NCBI RefSeq assembly: GCF_015594725.1
Contig: NZ_JADNRC010000011.1
Location: forward strand, 62,001-126,000
Length of the DNA stretch: 64,000 nt
Origin: Flavobacterium sp. ALJ2
GTDB taxonomy: Bacteria > Bacteroidota > Bacteroidia > Flavobacteriales > Flavobacteriaceae
Direction of reading: 5' to 3'
Shown: piece after piece, positions 1 through 9,280 of the stretch
Numbering within the stretch: the first letter of the stretch is position 1
Layout: the number at the start of each line of letters is the position of its first letter
Notes under the pieces: model-generated
Database searches by the model: none
Seen by the model: only the letters and a program-made list of their open reading frames with translations
Told to the model about the DNA's origin: nothing
Translations under genes and position numbers: made by a program

Positions 1-1366
1 TAAAGACAAAATTTAGATTCCTTTTTTTATTCTCAAAATTCTTATTGAAATTGATACTATTACTAAAGTTATTATTTTCACTTTCTGAATATGATTTCGA
101 ATTACTTTCATTTAAAGACACTCCATTTTCATCTTCCGAAAAGCTAGAAGAATCTGAACTATTATTAGAACGAGATTGACCAAACTTTGGAGAAACAAAA
201 ATTTGAATACTTGGACTGATTTTATACTCTAATTCAAGATTTACGTTATTCCCTGTATTTTCATTTCTTGAATTCGATTCAGAACTTGTTAGAATATTCC
301 CTGTTGGCAAAAAACTGATTTGATCTGACTTACTTGCATTTTTATTAATTGAATTCGAAAAATTATAACTCGCCGAGGCATCCAAATCTTTTGCCCATTC
401 ATCTGAATAATTAAATCCAACCAAGCTAGACTGTGTAATCCCTCGCCCTCCTCCAGAAGAGCTAGATCCCAATCCCCTACTATTTCTTCCGCCTCCCATA
501 TTATCAAACACATCATCCATAGCAAATCCAGAAGAATTAATATTATTAGAAGAGGCTAAAACACTTATCTTTTGTTTGTTATTAAAAAAATTCATGATAA
601 GACTACTTTCATACCGATCATCAGAACCATAACCTCCAAGGATTTTACCAAAGAAGCCTTTATTTTTCTTTTCGTCTATCGTCAAATTGATGCTGGAATA
701 ATCCGAAGTAGATTCTTGCTTAGACAACTCTTCTTTTTTTGTTTTAAAATCTGATACCTGAACTTTTTTAATAATTTCGGCTGGTAAATTTTTCAAAGCT
801 ATAGCGCCATCTTTATCAAAAAATGGTTTTCCGTTTACCAAAAACTGAGTTACTTGTTTTCCGTTTACAGTTATCTTACCATCATTATCTACATCAACTC
901 CTGGCAGTTGTTTTAATAAGGTTTCTACATTTGAATCTGGACGTACTTTATAAGAAGAAGCATTAAACTCTAATGTATCCTTCTTCATCGTAATTGGTGC
1001 TGCCTCTGTTTTTATAACTACATTGTCTAAGGCATTTACATTTTCGAGTAAATATAATTTGCCATAATCCTTACTTGCTAAAAGTCCCTTTTCTTCCTCA
1101 TAATAAGGCAGATATCCCATATAATTTATCTTCAAGAAAACTGGTTTGTCGTATTTCTTGGTATTTATTATAAAAAAACCGTTTTTATCAGTCGTAGCAT
1201 AATCAATTACAGTAGAATCTTTAGCTGTAGAAAAATAAACTGTAGCCAACTCTAATGGTAGTTGTGTATTAATATCAATAACAGTACCTTTAATAACAAC
1301 ATCTTTTTGGGCATTAACACTATAGCCTAAAACAAAAAACAATAAAAAGAAGTACAATCTAAACAT
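1..1366 (-). CDS. Outer-membrane beta-barrel receptor, TonB-dependent-receptor-like, 3' end cut by the window
   Basis: The frame is open from an ATG at 1366 to the left edge of the window, giving about 455 residues. It starts with a signal peptide (hydrophobic FLLFFVLGYSVNA, then QKD). About 80 residues of carboxypeptidase-like regulatory beta-sandwich follow (VIKGTVIDINTQLPLELATV). Next is a plug-like domain with the segment NVETLLKQLPGVDVDNDG and the motif FLVNGKPFF. The remaining visible part is rich in Ser, Asn and Gly, as in large extracellular loops of a beta-barrel. This architecture is typical of Bacteroidetes outer-membrane receptors that import or bind large substrates; the ligand cannot be told. 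It lies downstream of der on the same strand behind a strong terminator, so it is probably transcribed separately. The barrel C-terminus is outside the window. Confidence 0.85.
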   Translation of the reverse strand, partial: MFRLYFFLLFFVLGYSVNAQKDVVIKGTVIDINTQLPLELATVYFSTAKDSTVIDYATTDKNGFFIINTKKYDKPVFLKINYMGYLPYYEEEKGLLASKDYGKLYLLENVNALDNVVIKTEAAPITMKKDTLEFNASSYKVRPDSNVETLLKQLPGVDVDNDGKITVNGKQVTQFLVNGKPFFDKDGAIALKNLPAEIIKKVQVSDFKTKKEELSKQESTSDYSSINLTIDEKKNKGFFGKILGGYGSDDRYESSLIMNFFNNKQKISVLASSNNINSSGFAMDDVFDNMGGGRNSRGLGSSSSGGGRGITQSSLVGFNYSDEWAKDLDASASYNFSNSINKNASKSDQISFLPTGNILTSSESNSRNENTGNNVNLELEYKISPSIQIFVSPKFGQSRSNNSSDSSSFSEDENGVSLNESNSKSYSESENNNFSNSINFNKNFENKKRNLNFVF

Positions 1367-1524
1367 GCAAAGAATTTTTAATAGTATAGGACTCAAAAAA
1401 AAGCCAAAGGTTTAATCTATTTTATTACTATTTATCATCTATTTTTTTATCCAACAAATAGTTTTCTAAACAAAGATAACTTACTAAAGATATAAATATT
1501 TCACGATCACACTTCATTCCATAA

Positions 1525-1550
1525 AAAAATCCCGATTTCTCGGGATTTTT
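1525..1550 (-). terminator. Rho-independent terminator after der
   Basis: An 11-bp perfect stem (AAAAATCCCGA / TCGGGATTTTT) with a 4-nt loop is flanked by A and T runs. It starts 5 nt after the der stop codon, so it ends der transcription; the symmetric A/T tracts would let it work in both directions. Confidence 0.85.
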
Positions 1551-1555
1551 GTTTT

Positions 1556-2866
1556 TTATTTCTCTCTAATATAAATATCGATTGGCACTCCTGAGAAGTC
1601 CCAATTTTCTCTAATCTTATTTTCAAGATATCTCTTATATGGTTCTTTAACGTATTGTGGCATATTAGCAAAAAACACAAACTGAGGTGTTGGTGTTGGC
1701 AACTGCATACAATATTTAATTTTTACATATTTTCCTTTAGTCGCTGGTGGTGGATATGCTTCGATTACCTTCAACATAAATTCATTAAATTTAGATGTTG
1801 GTATTCTTTGTTTTCTACTTTCAAAAACCTTAACTGTTGCTTCTAGTGCCTTTAGCAAACGCTGTTTTGTTAAAGCTGAAACGAAAAGGATAGGCACATC
1901 TGTAAAAGGCATTAGCTCTTTACGGATTTTCTCTTCGTAATCACGAGTCGACATGGTGTCTTTTTCGACCAAATCCCACTTGTTTACCAAGATTACAACT
2001 CCTTTACGGTTCTTTTCTGCCAACCAGAAAATACTCTGATCCTGACCTTCAAATCCACGTGTAGCATCAATAATCAAAATACAAATATCTGCATGTTCAA
2101 TTGCTCGAACGGAACGCATTACGGAGTAAAACTCTAAATCTTCTTTAACTTTTGCTTTACGACGGATTCCCGCAGTATCAACCAAGTTAAATTCAAAACC
2201 AAAACGATCAAATTTAGTATCAATCGCATCACGAGTTGTTCCTGCAATATCTGTTACCATGAAACGTTCTTTACCAATTAATGCATTGATAAAACTTGAT
2301 TTTCCGGCATTTGGACGACCAACTACAGCAAAACGAGGTAAAACTACCTCTTCCTGAACTGGTTCTGGTTTTACCGGAAAAGATTCGATTAAAGCATCTA
2401 ATAAATCTCCTGTTCCACTTCCTGAAATACTTGCAAATGTGAAATATTCTCCTAAACCAAGATTATAAAACTCTACAGCATCTTTCTCACGCATTGCGTT
2501 ATCTACCTTATTCACAGCCAATAAAACTGGCTTGGTTACTTTACGTAACAAACGAGCAACAATGTCATCCATTGGAGTAATGCCTTCTTCAACATCTACT
2601 ACAAAAATAATTACATCCGCTTCGTCAATAGCTAATTCTACTTGTTTGCGGATCTCTCCTTCAAATACGTCATCACTTCCGCGAACATATCCTCCAGTAT
2701 CAATTACAGAAAATTCTTTTCCGTTCCACTCGCTTTTACCATAGTTTCTATCACGGGTAACCCCAGATACTGAATCTACAATAGCTTCTCTTCTTTGTAT
2801 CAGCCTATTAAAAAGGGTTGATTTCCCTACATTAGGTCTTCCTACTATCGCAACAATGTTATTCAT
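1556..2866 (-). CDS. der: Ribosome biogenesis GTPase Der (EngA)
   Basis: A 436-aa double-GTPase protein needed for assembly of the 50S ribosomal subunit in the cytoplasm. Domain 1 shows G1 GRPNVGKS (9-16), G3 DTGG (56-59) and G4 NKVD (119-122). Domain 2 shows GRPNAGKS (183-190), DTAG (230-233) and NKWD (295-298). The C-terminal ~85 residues form the KH-like RNA-binding domain ([12 protein letters not shown]). Length matches the family and both G domains look intact. It is a host housekeeping gene separated from era by about 310 bp, and a TACCTTTG -7-like box lies about 115 bp upstream of its start. Confidence 0.98.
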   Translation of the reverse strand: MNNIVAIVGRPNVGKSTLFNRLIQRREAIVDSVSGVTRDRNYGKSEWNGKEFSVIDTGGYVRGSDDVFEGEIRKQVELAIDEADVIIFVVDVEEGITPMDDIVARLLRKVTKPVLLAVNKVDNAMREKDAVEFYNLGLGEYFTFASISGSGTGDLLDALIESFPVKPEPVQEEVVLPRFAVVGRPNAGKSSFINALIGKERFMVTDIAGTTRDAIDTKFDRFGFEFNLVDTAGIRRKAKVKEDLEFYSVMRSVRAIEHADICILIIDATRGFEGQDQSIFWLAEKNRKGVVILVNKWDLVEKDTMSTRDYEEKIRKELMPFTDVPILFVSALTKQRLLKALEATVKVFESRKQRIPTSKFNEFMLKVIEAYPPPATKGKYVKIKYCMQLPTPTPQFVFFANMPQYVKEPYKRYLENKIRENWDFSGVPIDIYIREK

Positions 2867-2881
2867 TTTTTTTTGTTTTAG

Positions 2882-2899
2882 TCCCGATAGCTATCGGGA
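2882..2899. repeat. 18-bp palindrome TCCCGATAGCTATCGGGA
   Basis: A perfect palindrome in the der leader. A second copy with one change (TCCCGATAGCTATCAGGA) sits at 3083-3100 in the same intergenic region. I recall such palindromes as dispersed intergenic repeats in Flavobacterium chromosomes; that is memory, not something shown here. Confidence 0.7.
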
Positions 2900-2978
2900 T
2901 CAGATTTTAGATTTTAGATTTCTAGCTTCCTAAAAGCCTAATCACTTGTAATCCAAAATACTTTATTTTAATTTTTTG

Positions 2979-2986
2979 CAAAGGTA
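2979..2986 (-). promoter_or_regulatory. Putative -7 box of the der promoter
   Basis: TACCTTTG read on the minus strand matches the Bacteroidetes TAnnTTTG -7 element, about 115 bp upstream of der. I see no clear TTTG -33 element at the expected spacing, so the call rests on the -7 box alone. Confidence 0.45.
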
Positions 2987-3082
2987 GTCTTTTTTATTTT
3001 GCAGTTATCAGTTTTAAGTATTCAGTAAAAAAACTCTCAAACTGCCACTAAAACTAAACACTTTTATTCAGGACTAGGACTA

Positions 3083-3100
3083 TCCCGATAGCTATCAGGA
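3083..3100. repeat. Second, one-mismatch copy of the 18-bp palindrome
   Basis: TCCCGATAGCTATCAGGA differs by one base from the perfect palindrome at 2882-2899. It lies downstream of the era stop codon and could fold in the era 3' transcript. Confidence 0.6.
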
Positions 3101-3178
3101 CAGGCTAAAATCCAATTTTTAGTTATATTCTAAACATTTCATTTTGGAACTTGAAACAAACTAACAATTAAACAAAAA

Positions 3179-4060
3179 CTATTGGTTATACCCAAAACGT
3201 TTTAGCATATTCGCATTACTTCTCCAGTTTTTATTCACTTTTACATATAGTTCAATGTGAATTTGTTTTCCGAAGAATTTCTCCAAATCGGCACGAGCTT
3301 CGGTACCTACTTTTTTCAAAGCAGCCCCTTTATGCCCAATGATAATACCTTTTTGTGTTTCGCGCTCCACCATAATCAAAGAACGAATACGGATGATGTT
3401 CTCATCTTCAAAAAATTCTTCGGTTACAATTTCTACTGCGTATGGTATTTCTTTGCTGTAATTCAACAAGATTTTTTCACGGATAGTTTCATTTACAAAG
3501 AAACGCTCTGGTTTGTCTGTCAATTGATCTTTTGGATAATATGCTGGCGATTCTGGTAATAATTCGATAATTCTTCCAAAAACCTCAGGCACATTAAAAT
3601 TCTGTAATGCCGAAATTGGAAAAATCTCTGCATTAGGAACTTTTTCAGTCCAAAAAGCTACTTGCTCTTCTAATTGCTCCTGATTTGAATTATCGATTTT
3701 ATTCAATAACAACAATACTGGAATTTTTGCATGGATGATTTTATTAAAGAAAGCTTCATCCTTAAGTTCCTGCTCCCCTATCTCAACCATATAAACTAGG
3801 ATATCAGCATCCTCAAAAGCCGATTTTACAAAGTTCATCATCGATTCCTGCATTTCGTATGCTGGTTTGATGATTCCAGGAGTATCAGATAAGATTAACT
3901 GAAAATCTTCTCCATTTACGATTCCTAGGATTCTATGACGTGTAGTTTGTGCTTTAGATGTAATGATTGACAATCGTTCTCCAACGAAAGCATTCATAAG
4001 TGTTGATTTTCCAACGTTTGGATTTCCGATAATGTTTACGAAACCTGCTTTATGTGACAT
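3179..4060 (-). CDS. era: GTPase Era
   Basis: A 293-aa essential GTPase that binds the 3' end of 16S rRNA during 30S subunit maturation. The G domain carries GNPNVGKS (12-19), DTPG (59-62) and NKID (120-123). A C-terminal KH domain has the GHKG loop at 242-245 (IIIGHKGAALKK). Length is normal for Era. It lies head-to-tail with der on the same strand. A TACCTTTG box 20-27 bp upstream of the start is a likely promoter element. Directly upstream, on the other strand, is the tRNA-fMet gene. Confidence 0.98.
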   Translation of the reverse strand: MSHKAGFVNIIGNPNVGKSTLMNAFVGERLSIITSKAQTTRHRILGIVNGEDFQLILSDTPGIIKPAYEMQESMMNFVKSAFEDADILVYMVEIGEQELKDEAFFNKIIHAKIPVLLLLNKIDNSNQEQLEEQVAFWTEKVPNAEIFPISALQNFNVPEVFGRIIELLPESPAYYPKDQLTDKPERFFVNETIREKILLNYSKEIPYAVEIVTEEFFEDENIIRIRSLIMVERETQKGIIIGHKGAALKKVGTEARADLEKFFGKQIHIELYVKVNKNWRSNANMLKRFGYNQ

Positions 4061-4079
4061 TTGTGTACTATTTATTCTG

Positions 4080-4087
4080 CAAAGGTA
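4080..4087 (-). promoter_or_regulatory. Putative -7 box of the era promoter
   Basis: TACCTTTG on the minus strand, 20 bp upstream of the era ATG, matches the Bacteroidetes TAnnTTTG consensus. No good -33 element was found. Confidence 0.5.
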
Positions 4088-4131
4088 GTTATATCAAGCC
4101 AATACAGAAAATAAAAACATTTTTTTAATTT

Positions 4132-4166
4132 TTTGTTGAAATATCCAATAATTGGTTATACCTTTG
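4132..4166 (+). promoter_or_regulatory. Promoter of tRNA-fMet
   Basis: TTTGTTG at 4132-4138 followed 20 nt later by TACCTTTG at 4159-4166 matches the Bacteroidetes -33 TTTG / -7 TAnnTTTG promoter. The tRNA begins 12 nt after the -7 box, so transcription would start a few bases before the mature 5' end. Confidence 0.75.
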
Positions 4167-4178
4167 CACCCGAAACAA

Positions 4179-4251
4179 CGCGGGATAGAGCAGTAGGCAG
4201 CTCGTCGGGCTCATAACCCGAAGGTCACAGGTTCGAGTCCTGTTCCCGCTA
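4179..4251 (+). tRNA. Initiator tRNA-fMet (CAT)
   Basis: A full cloverleaf is present: acceptor CGCGGGA/TCCCGCT, D stem GAGC/GCTC, anticodon arm TCGGG-CTCATAA-CCCGA with anticodon CAT at 4212-4214, and T arm ACAGG-TTCGAGT-CCTGT. Two hallmarks mark it as the initiator: the first acceptor pair is mismatched (C1/T72), and three consecutive G:C pairs lie above the anticodon loop. CCA is not encoded. Its 3' half overlaps, antisense, the last codons of the serine recombinase, so it is the probable integration target of the element. Confidence 0.97.
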
Positions 4252-4256
4252 CTAGA
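4179..4256. other. Probable attachment site of the ICE in tRNA-fMet
   Basis: Chromosomal genes end at the tRNA and the recombinase begins inside it. The recombinase reading frame finishes with residues AGTGLEPVTFGL, which are antisense translation of the tRNA 3' half. That layout fits integration at the 3' end of tRNA-fMet with the integrase gene next to the junction. The crossover dinucleotide cannot be placed because the other junction lies beyond the window. Confidence 0.55.
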
Positions 4257-5779
4257 CCGGACAAATGAGAAAACGACTCATTTGTTCGGTTTTTTTTATG
4301 CAATAAAGCTTTATTAATCAACAGAATACACCTTGCAATAGCGTTCACTCTCGGGGTTCGATATGTGCTTCCATCAAAATACAGTTTTTCAGGGTATATC
4401 GAACTTATTACATATCTCTTGGTCTCTATATCGCCTTCTTTATAAACGGTTGATAGCCTTGAAAGGATATTTAATGCATCATCAAGATTTTTCTTAATAT
4501 TGTGTTTTTTTTGTTCAGACAGGTATGCAGAAAGTTCTTCCTCTAAGTTCTCAATGTTTCTTTTACACTCTTCTTTGATTTCCCTGTAATCATCTGCATC
4601 CAATTTTTCAGCCAAAAGTAACTCTCTTGCCTTCGAAAGTTTTGTATTAAATTTCTCAATTTCCAACGCGATGGCCCTGCGTCTATTCTCAAACACAGAT
4701 GTAAAACTTTTATAATTGGTCATCATTATATCATGTAAGAGCCCTTGAATAACAACCGGAAATTCATATTTTTCCAAATTATTCTGGAATATCTCATTTG
4801 CTTTGACAGCACTTTTTCTAAAACCGCATTTTGGAATACAATGATAGTAGTAGTAATACGCTCCCTTGGAACCCTTGGAAGCACTGCCGGTCAGATTCCT
4901 TTCGCAATCAGGACACACTAAAAAACCTCTTAAAGGCAAGTTATCATCTGAACGAAGCTTTACCTGAGGACGTACTTGATGTTTGTTTCCATCAATAATA
5001 TCCTGAACCTTATAAAACAAAGCTTCAGAAATTAAGGCATCATGCTGGCCTTGAACAGAATGTGCCTCCTCATCTTTATATTTTTGAACGAAGACCTTGC
5101 CACAATACACAACATTCCGCAAAGCCACATGAAAAGCACTTCTGCTGATACTCTTACCTCTTTTAACCATTGCCTGACGCACTTGATCTACCGCCAGCAC
5201 ACCTTTACCAACTTCATTAAATGCCCATTGAATATTACTTCCCTCCGGTTCTTTTATGGCAATATACTTTTTACCATCCTCTTTGGTTCGATTGATGTAA
5301 CCATATGGAGCCATACCTAAAACCCTCCCTTCTTTTTTAGCACGACGCATGCCGTAAAATGTATTTAGGGCACGCCTGTCATTTTCAACTTCCGGAGCTG
5401 CCAAATATATTGCCAGCATCATTTTATTTTCAGGAACTGAAAGATCAAGTGGTTGCTCTACAGCCTGCGGTTCAATCCCCAAAGCATTAAGTATATTAAT
5501 CATTTGGTAAGCATCCCCGGCATTCCTGCTAAAGCGGTCCCACTTTGTAAAAAGTACAAAGTCTGGTCTTGCTTTACGTTTCTTTACTCCATCAAAAAGT
5601 CGTATCCATTCTGGTCGCTTAAAGGTTTTTGCAGAATGGTCTTCAAAAATAACATTATCGACATGAATATTGTGATTATTACAATACCTGCGCAGGCGTT
5701 CATCCTGGTCACGTTGTGAGTATCCTTTATCTGCCTGCTCATCTGTTGACACTCTAATATATAAAATTGCACTTTTCAT
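4211..5779 (-). CDS. Large serine recombinase (site-specific integrase)
   Basis: A 522-aa recombinase that cuts and rejoins DNA through a serine-phosphate link, the likely integrase/excisionase of the element. The resolvase domain begins with LYIRVSTDEQ, placing the nucleophile at Ser11; conserved arginines lie in WDRFSRN (80-86). A recombinase DNA-binding domain follows, then a zinc ribbon with Cys289, Cys292, Cys314 and Cys318, and a coiled coil at about 365-425. The last ~13 codons are read from the tRNA-fMet gene and the ~12 before them from the tRNA terminator, so the natural C-terminus depends on the attachment junction. Most Bacteroidetes ICEs of the CTnDOT type use tyrosine integrases; CTnBST is a known exception with a serine enzyme. 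No excision factor is recognised nearby. Confidence 0.93.
   Translation of the reverse strand: MKSAILYIRVSTDEQADKGYSQRDQDERLRRYCNNHNIHVDNVIFEDHSAKTFKRPEWIRLFDGVKKRKARPDFVLFTKWDRFSRNAGDAYQMINILNALGIEPQAVEQPLDLSVPENKMMLAIYLAAPEVENDRRALNTFYGMRRAKKEGRVLGMAPYGYINRTKEDGKKYIAIKEPEGSNIQWAFNEVGKGVLAVDQVRQAMVKRGKSISRSAFHVALRNVVYCGKVFVQKYKDEEAHSVQGQHDALISEALFYKVQDIIDGNKHQVRPQVKLRSDDNLPLRGFLVCPDCERNLTGSASKGSKGAYYYYYHCIPKCGFRKSAVKANEIFQNNLEKYEFPVVIQGLLHDIMMTNYKSFTSVFENRRRAIALEIEKFNTKLSKARELLLAEKLDADDYREIKEECKRNIENLEEELSAYLSEQKKHNIKKNLDDALNILSRLSTVYKEGDIETKRYVISSIYPEKLYFDGSTYRTPRVNAIARCILLINKALLHKKNRTNESFSHLSGLVAGTGLEPVTFGL
4256..4297 (+). terminator. Rho-independent terminator of tRNA-fMet, inside the recombinase 3' end
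   Basis: A 14-bp stem with one G-T pair (4256-4269 with 4277-4290), loop AAAACGA, then seven T. It begins 5 nt after the tRNA. It also lies inside the coding end of the recombinase on the other strand, so this DNA is both terminator and codons. Confidence 0.85.
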
Positions 5780-5842
5780 AGTATAATAGATTTCGTTAAC
5801 ACATTGAATATATCGACTTTAAGTACTACAAAAATAAACAAA

Positions 5843-6001
5843 CTACGGAAGTTTAAAGTGTTTTCTAATAACAAGATATGTTAAATTATGCAAGAAATCC
5901 ATTATTAAAACTGCATCTTCGTATGACACGTCCATTCCCGCATCTTTCATTCTTTGAAATGCTACTTCTATAGCTATCTTTTTTAATTCAAAATCATTCA
6001 T
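5843..6001 (-). CDS. Small unrecognised protein, 52 aa
   Basis: An ATG at 6001 opens a 52-codon frame ending in TAG. The product begins MNDFELKKIAIEVAFQRMKD and ends RKHFKLP; it looks mostly alpha-helical, with a hydrophobic stretch AVLIMDFLHNLTYLVI. An AGGAG sequence sits directly against the ATG, too close to be a standard ribosome site. It lies 63 bp upstream of the recombinase on the same strand and could be co-transcribed. A recombination directionality factor would be an attractive guess from position alone, but no motif supports it. Confidence 0.45.
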   Translation of the reverse strand: MNDFELKKIAIEVAFQRMKDAGMDVSYEDAVLIMDFLHNLTYLVIRKHFKLP

Positions 6002-6351
6002 CTCCTTGCATATTAATATTGCAACACTGCATAACTAAATTATTTGAATTTTACAGAAGTAATTATTATAAGGCATACAAAGGGTCTTTCTTGCGGTCAT
6101 TGGCTAATTTTGAACCTCCAATATATACAACTTTATAAAATAATGAATAACATCTAAATAATGATACTTATCGTTTTATTCTCTTATACTTGCGATAATA
6201 ACATTTTCAGCAACGTCCTTTTGACAAATAGTATTTTACAAAATACATAAAAGGTGGCGGTTTGGAATTCCTGAAAAATAGGATATTTGAAAGTGCTTCT
6301 GTATTTATATTCTCTCACTTGAAAATAAGTTTCACTAAACATCACAAACAA

Positions 6352-6398
6352 AAAATTCCAAATAAAATGCTACTTTATAGTACTTTATTTGGAATTTT
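6352..6398 (-). terminator. Terminator of the hsd operon
   Basis: A 15-bp perfect stem (6352-6366 with 6384-6398, AAAATTCCAAATAAA) with a 17-nt loop lies 40 bp after the hsdR stop, flanked by an A/T run on the minus strand. Confidence 0.7.
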
Positions 6399-6438
6399 CT
6401 TTCTCCTTATGTCACTTTTATTTACATATAGTTAAGTT

Positions 6439-9276
6439 CTAATCATTAAAAAAAGTGTCAATAAAAGTAAGGAATTTACTTAAAATATTTTCACCAACCT
6501 TTGCTCTTTGCAAAATTGAGGGCTGATTTATTAACACATCAACAACTTCCTGTTTTGTTGGGATTCTTTGGGTAAATAAATAATCTTCAGTTAGCTTTTT
6601 TAGTTTGTCTCCATTTATTTTTTCATCAACTACAAACTGGTTGAACGCTTTTTGCTGCTCTTCAATCATAAAAGCTGTATAACCTTCTTCAATTGAGGTG
6701 CCTTCAAGCAGTGGAAGATTTTCTTCGATAAAACGTTCTATTAATTCGCGTTTACTTCGTAGTTTGACATCTCCTGCCACTATATCTAATATTTCTTTTT
6801 GTCTGCGTTCCTTTTCTTCTGGGTTTGTTGCTTTTAGTTTAGCTAATAATTCTAAAATATAGGTTACTGTAATATCATCCCGATGAATCAATTCTAATTC
6901 AAAATCAACTTCGTTTAGTATGGAGGCTTTTTCTCTTTTACCTTTATCGGACAACTCCAAGTATTTGGATTTATAATTATCAAATTCTTGTTCTTCTAAA
7001 ACAATATCATCAAAACTAAAATCGACAAAAGAAGCAATGATATTTTTCAATCTAATGATTTCACGAAATGCTTTTACAAATTCTAATTCTTCACCATCGG
7101 TATATAAGTCGTCAACGGATTCATAGGTTGGTGTAATTGCTATTAAATTATCGTAGGCGTCATTAATTTCTTTAACGTAACTTTCATAGGGTTTTAAGAT
7201 GATAATCTCTTTTGCTTTTTTATCTGAAAATAAAGCAATAGCATCATCAGTGGCTTTTTTAAGATTTCTGAATACTACGATATTTCCTTGTGATTTTTTA
7301 TCTCCAAGTATTCTGTTTGTTCTGGAATAGGCTTGAATTAAACCGTGGTATTTTAGATTTTTATCTACAAACAAAGTGTTCAATGATTTACTATCAAATC
7401 CTGTTAAAAACATATTGACTACAAATAAAATATCTATTTGCTTGGCACGTACTCTTTGCGCAATGTCTTTGTAGTAATTGTAAAAAGATTGACTGTCTTT
7501 TGTGGTCCAATTGGATTTAAAGGTTTTATTATATTCTTCAATATAGCTTTCGAGTTTATCTCTTTTATGGTAAGAATTATAAACTTCTTGTGGTTCAGCT
7601 ACTTCGTTAAAGTCTTTCTCATCATAATCATCGGTATCGCTAATCATTTCATCATTGGCACCAAAACTAAAAATTGTTGCCATATTTAGATTGTGTTTTC
7701 CTTCTTGTTTTAATTTCAGAAACAAATCGTAATATTTAATCAACATTTCTACGCTACTGACACAAAACATAGCTGTGAAAGCTTTATTTTGAGTTTTAAT
7801 TGGATGTTGTTGAATGATGTAATTGGTTATTTTTTCAATACGGTCTTTGCTTTGTAATAATTCTTGGGTATCAATTGCTTCTACATCAATATCTATTTCA
7901 TTTTGAGAATTTTCACGCTCTTTGTATTTGCCCACATATTCTACAGAAAAACGTAATACGTTTTCATCTTTAATAGCGTCCGTAATAACATAGCTATGCA
8001 ATTGCTCCCCGAATAAGCTAGCTGTTGTTTGGTTTTGCTTATTTTTAGATAAAGCATTTTCAACAAAAATTGGTGTACCCGTAAAACCAAACATTTGATA
8101 ATTTTCAAAATATTGGGTTATTTTTTTATGTGTATCACCAAATTGAGAACGGTGGCATTCGTCAAAAATAAAGACAATCTTTTTATGTTTTAGATCGTCC
8201 ATGGTTTTTAGATGGTGCTCTCGTGTTATTGCGTTGTACAACTTTTGAATAGTTGTAACAATCAATTTGCTATTCGTGTCTTTAAATTGACGAACTAAAT
8301 TAGCCGTATTGTTTGTTGGATCAATACAATCGGGTTTGAAGGCATTGAATTCTTTTGCGGTTTGATAATCTAAATCTTGTCTGTCGACACAAAAAACTAC
8401 TTTATCTACTTTGGGTAATTGAGATAATATTTGACTGGCCTTGAATGAAGTTAAAGTTTTACCTGATCCTGTTGTATGCCAAATGTAGCCGTTGTTATTG
8501 CTGTTTTTTACTTTGTCAACAATGCGTTCTACAGCATTAAATTGATATGGACGCAACACCATAAGCATTTTATCAGAATCGTGCAAAACATTGTATTTAG
8601 TAATCATTTTAGACAAGTGACATTTCTCTAAAAAAGTATTAGCAAAATCTTCTAGTTTCGATATACGTTTGTTGTTTTCATCTGTCCAATAAAATGTTTG
8701 TTTGAAATCGGGTTTTTTATTCCCGAAATTACTGAAGTATTTGGTGTTGACTCCATTACTGATGACAAATAATTGCACATAATTAAACAAACCTGTATTG
8801 GCTGAAAAGGAATGTTTTTGATAGCGATTGATTTGATTGTAGGCTTCTTTTAATTCCAGTCCAGTTTTCTTCAATTCAATTTGAACTAAGGGCAAACCAT
8901 TAATTAATATAGTTACATCGTAGCGGTTTTTATACGTACCTTCAACTGTTATCTGATTGGTGACTTGGTATTCATTTTGGCACCAAAAATCCATATTTAA
9001 GAACTCTACATAAACCAATTCGTTATTTTCGTTTTTGAAAGCAAACTTATCGCGAATTAATAAAGCCTTTTCAAAAACATTATTAGATTTGGTTAAATGA
9101 TTCAGTATTTGCTTAAAATCACTATCCGAAAACACTTTTTTATTGTGTTTTTCTAATTGCTTTTTAAGGTTAATCAATAAATCATCTTCACCTTTAATGG
9201 TTACTTTTTCGTAACCATTTGAAGCTAACTGACTGATTAAATTTTGTTCAAGTATTAATTCAGATTGGGATGTCAT
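6439..9276 (-). CDS. hsdR: Type I restriction enzyme R subunit (HsdR)
   Basis: A 945-aa motor and nuclease subunit that translocates and cuts unmodified DNA together with HsdM and HsdS. The N-terminal PD-(D/E)xK nuclease has Asp120, Glu134 and Lys136 (QIELKK). The SF2 motor has Walker A HTTGSGKT (267-274), DECH (372-375) and the FGFTGTP motif III. The C-terminal helical part (about 790-945) would contact the methylase core. It is the last gene of the tight operon hsdM-hsdS-HEPN-hsdR, starting 4 bp after the HEPN gene. All key motifs are intact, so restriction should be active. Confidence 0.96.
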   Translation of the reverse strand: MTSQSELILEQNLISQLASNGYEKVTIKGEDDLLINLKKQLEKHNKKVFSDSDFKQILNHLTKSNNVFEKALLIRDKFAFKNENNELVYVEFLNMDFWCQNEYQVTNQITVEGTYKNRYDVTILINGLPLVQIELKKTGLELKEAYNQINRYQKHSFSANTGLFNYVQLFVISNGVNTKYFSNFGNKKPDFKQTFYWTDENNKRISKLEDFANTFLEKCHLSKMITKYNVLHDSDKMLMVLRPYQFNAVERIVDKVKNSNNNGYIWHTTGSGKTLTSFKASQILSQLPKVDKVVFCVDRQDLDYQTAKEFNAFKPDCIDPTNNTANLVRQFKDTNSKLIVTTIQKLYNAITREHHLKTMDDLKHKKIVFIFDECHRSQFGDTHKKITQYFENYQMFGFTGTPIFVENALSKNKQNQTTASLFGEQLHSYVITDAIKDENVLRFSVEYVGKYKERENSQNEIDIDVEAIDTQELLQSKDRIEKITNYIIQQHPIKTQNKAFTAMFCVSSVEMLIKYYDLFLKLKQEGKHNLNMATIFSFGANDEMISDTDDYDEKDFNEVAEPQEVYNSYHKRDKLESYIEEYNKTFKSNWTTKDSQSFYNYYKDIAQRVRAKQIDILFVVNMFLTGFDSKSLNTLFVDKNLKYHGLIQAYSRTNRILGDKKSQGNIVVFRNLKKATDDAIALFSDKKAKEIIILKPYESYVKEINDAYDNLIAITPTYESVDDLYTDGEELEFVKAFREIIRLKNIIASFVDFSFDDIVLEEQEFDNYKSKYLELSDKGKREKASILNEVDFELELIHRDDITVTYILELLAKLKATNPEEKERRQKEILDIVAGDVKLRSKRELIERFIEENLPLLEGTSIEEGYTAFMIEEQQKAFNQFVVDEKINGDKLKKLTEDYLFTQRIPTKQEVVDVLINQPSILQRAKVGENILSKFLTFIDTFFND

Positions 9277-9280
9277 TTTT

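Larger units (their letters stand above)
2867..3178. other. Intergenic region between era and der
   Basis: No gene is seen in these 312 bp. The stretch holds the likely der promoter (TACCTTTG on the minus strand at 2979-2986), a perfect 18-bp palindrome at 2882-2899 and a one-mismatch copy at 3083-3100. Confidence 0.7.
5780..6438. other. Spacer between recombinase and hsdR
   Basis: The only gene-like object is the 52-codon frame at 5843-6001. The rest (6002-6351) shows nothing recognisable. The right end carries the hsdR terminator hairpin at 6352-6398. Confidence 0.6.

Noticed and set aside
289..525. 78-codon minus-strand frame and a plus-strand frame at 572-754
   Set aside because: Both lie inside the partial outer-membrane receptor gene, whose frame is open from 1366 to the window edge with good domain content.
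4211..4260. AGTGLEPVTFGL as a conserved protein motif of the recombinase
   Set aside because: It is antisense translation of the tRNA-fMet sequence, a known source of spurious protein tails.
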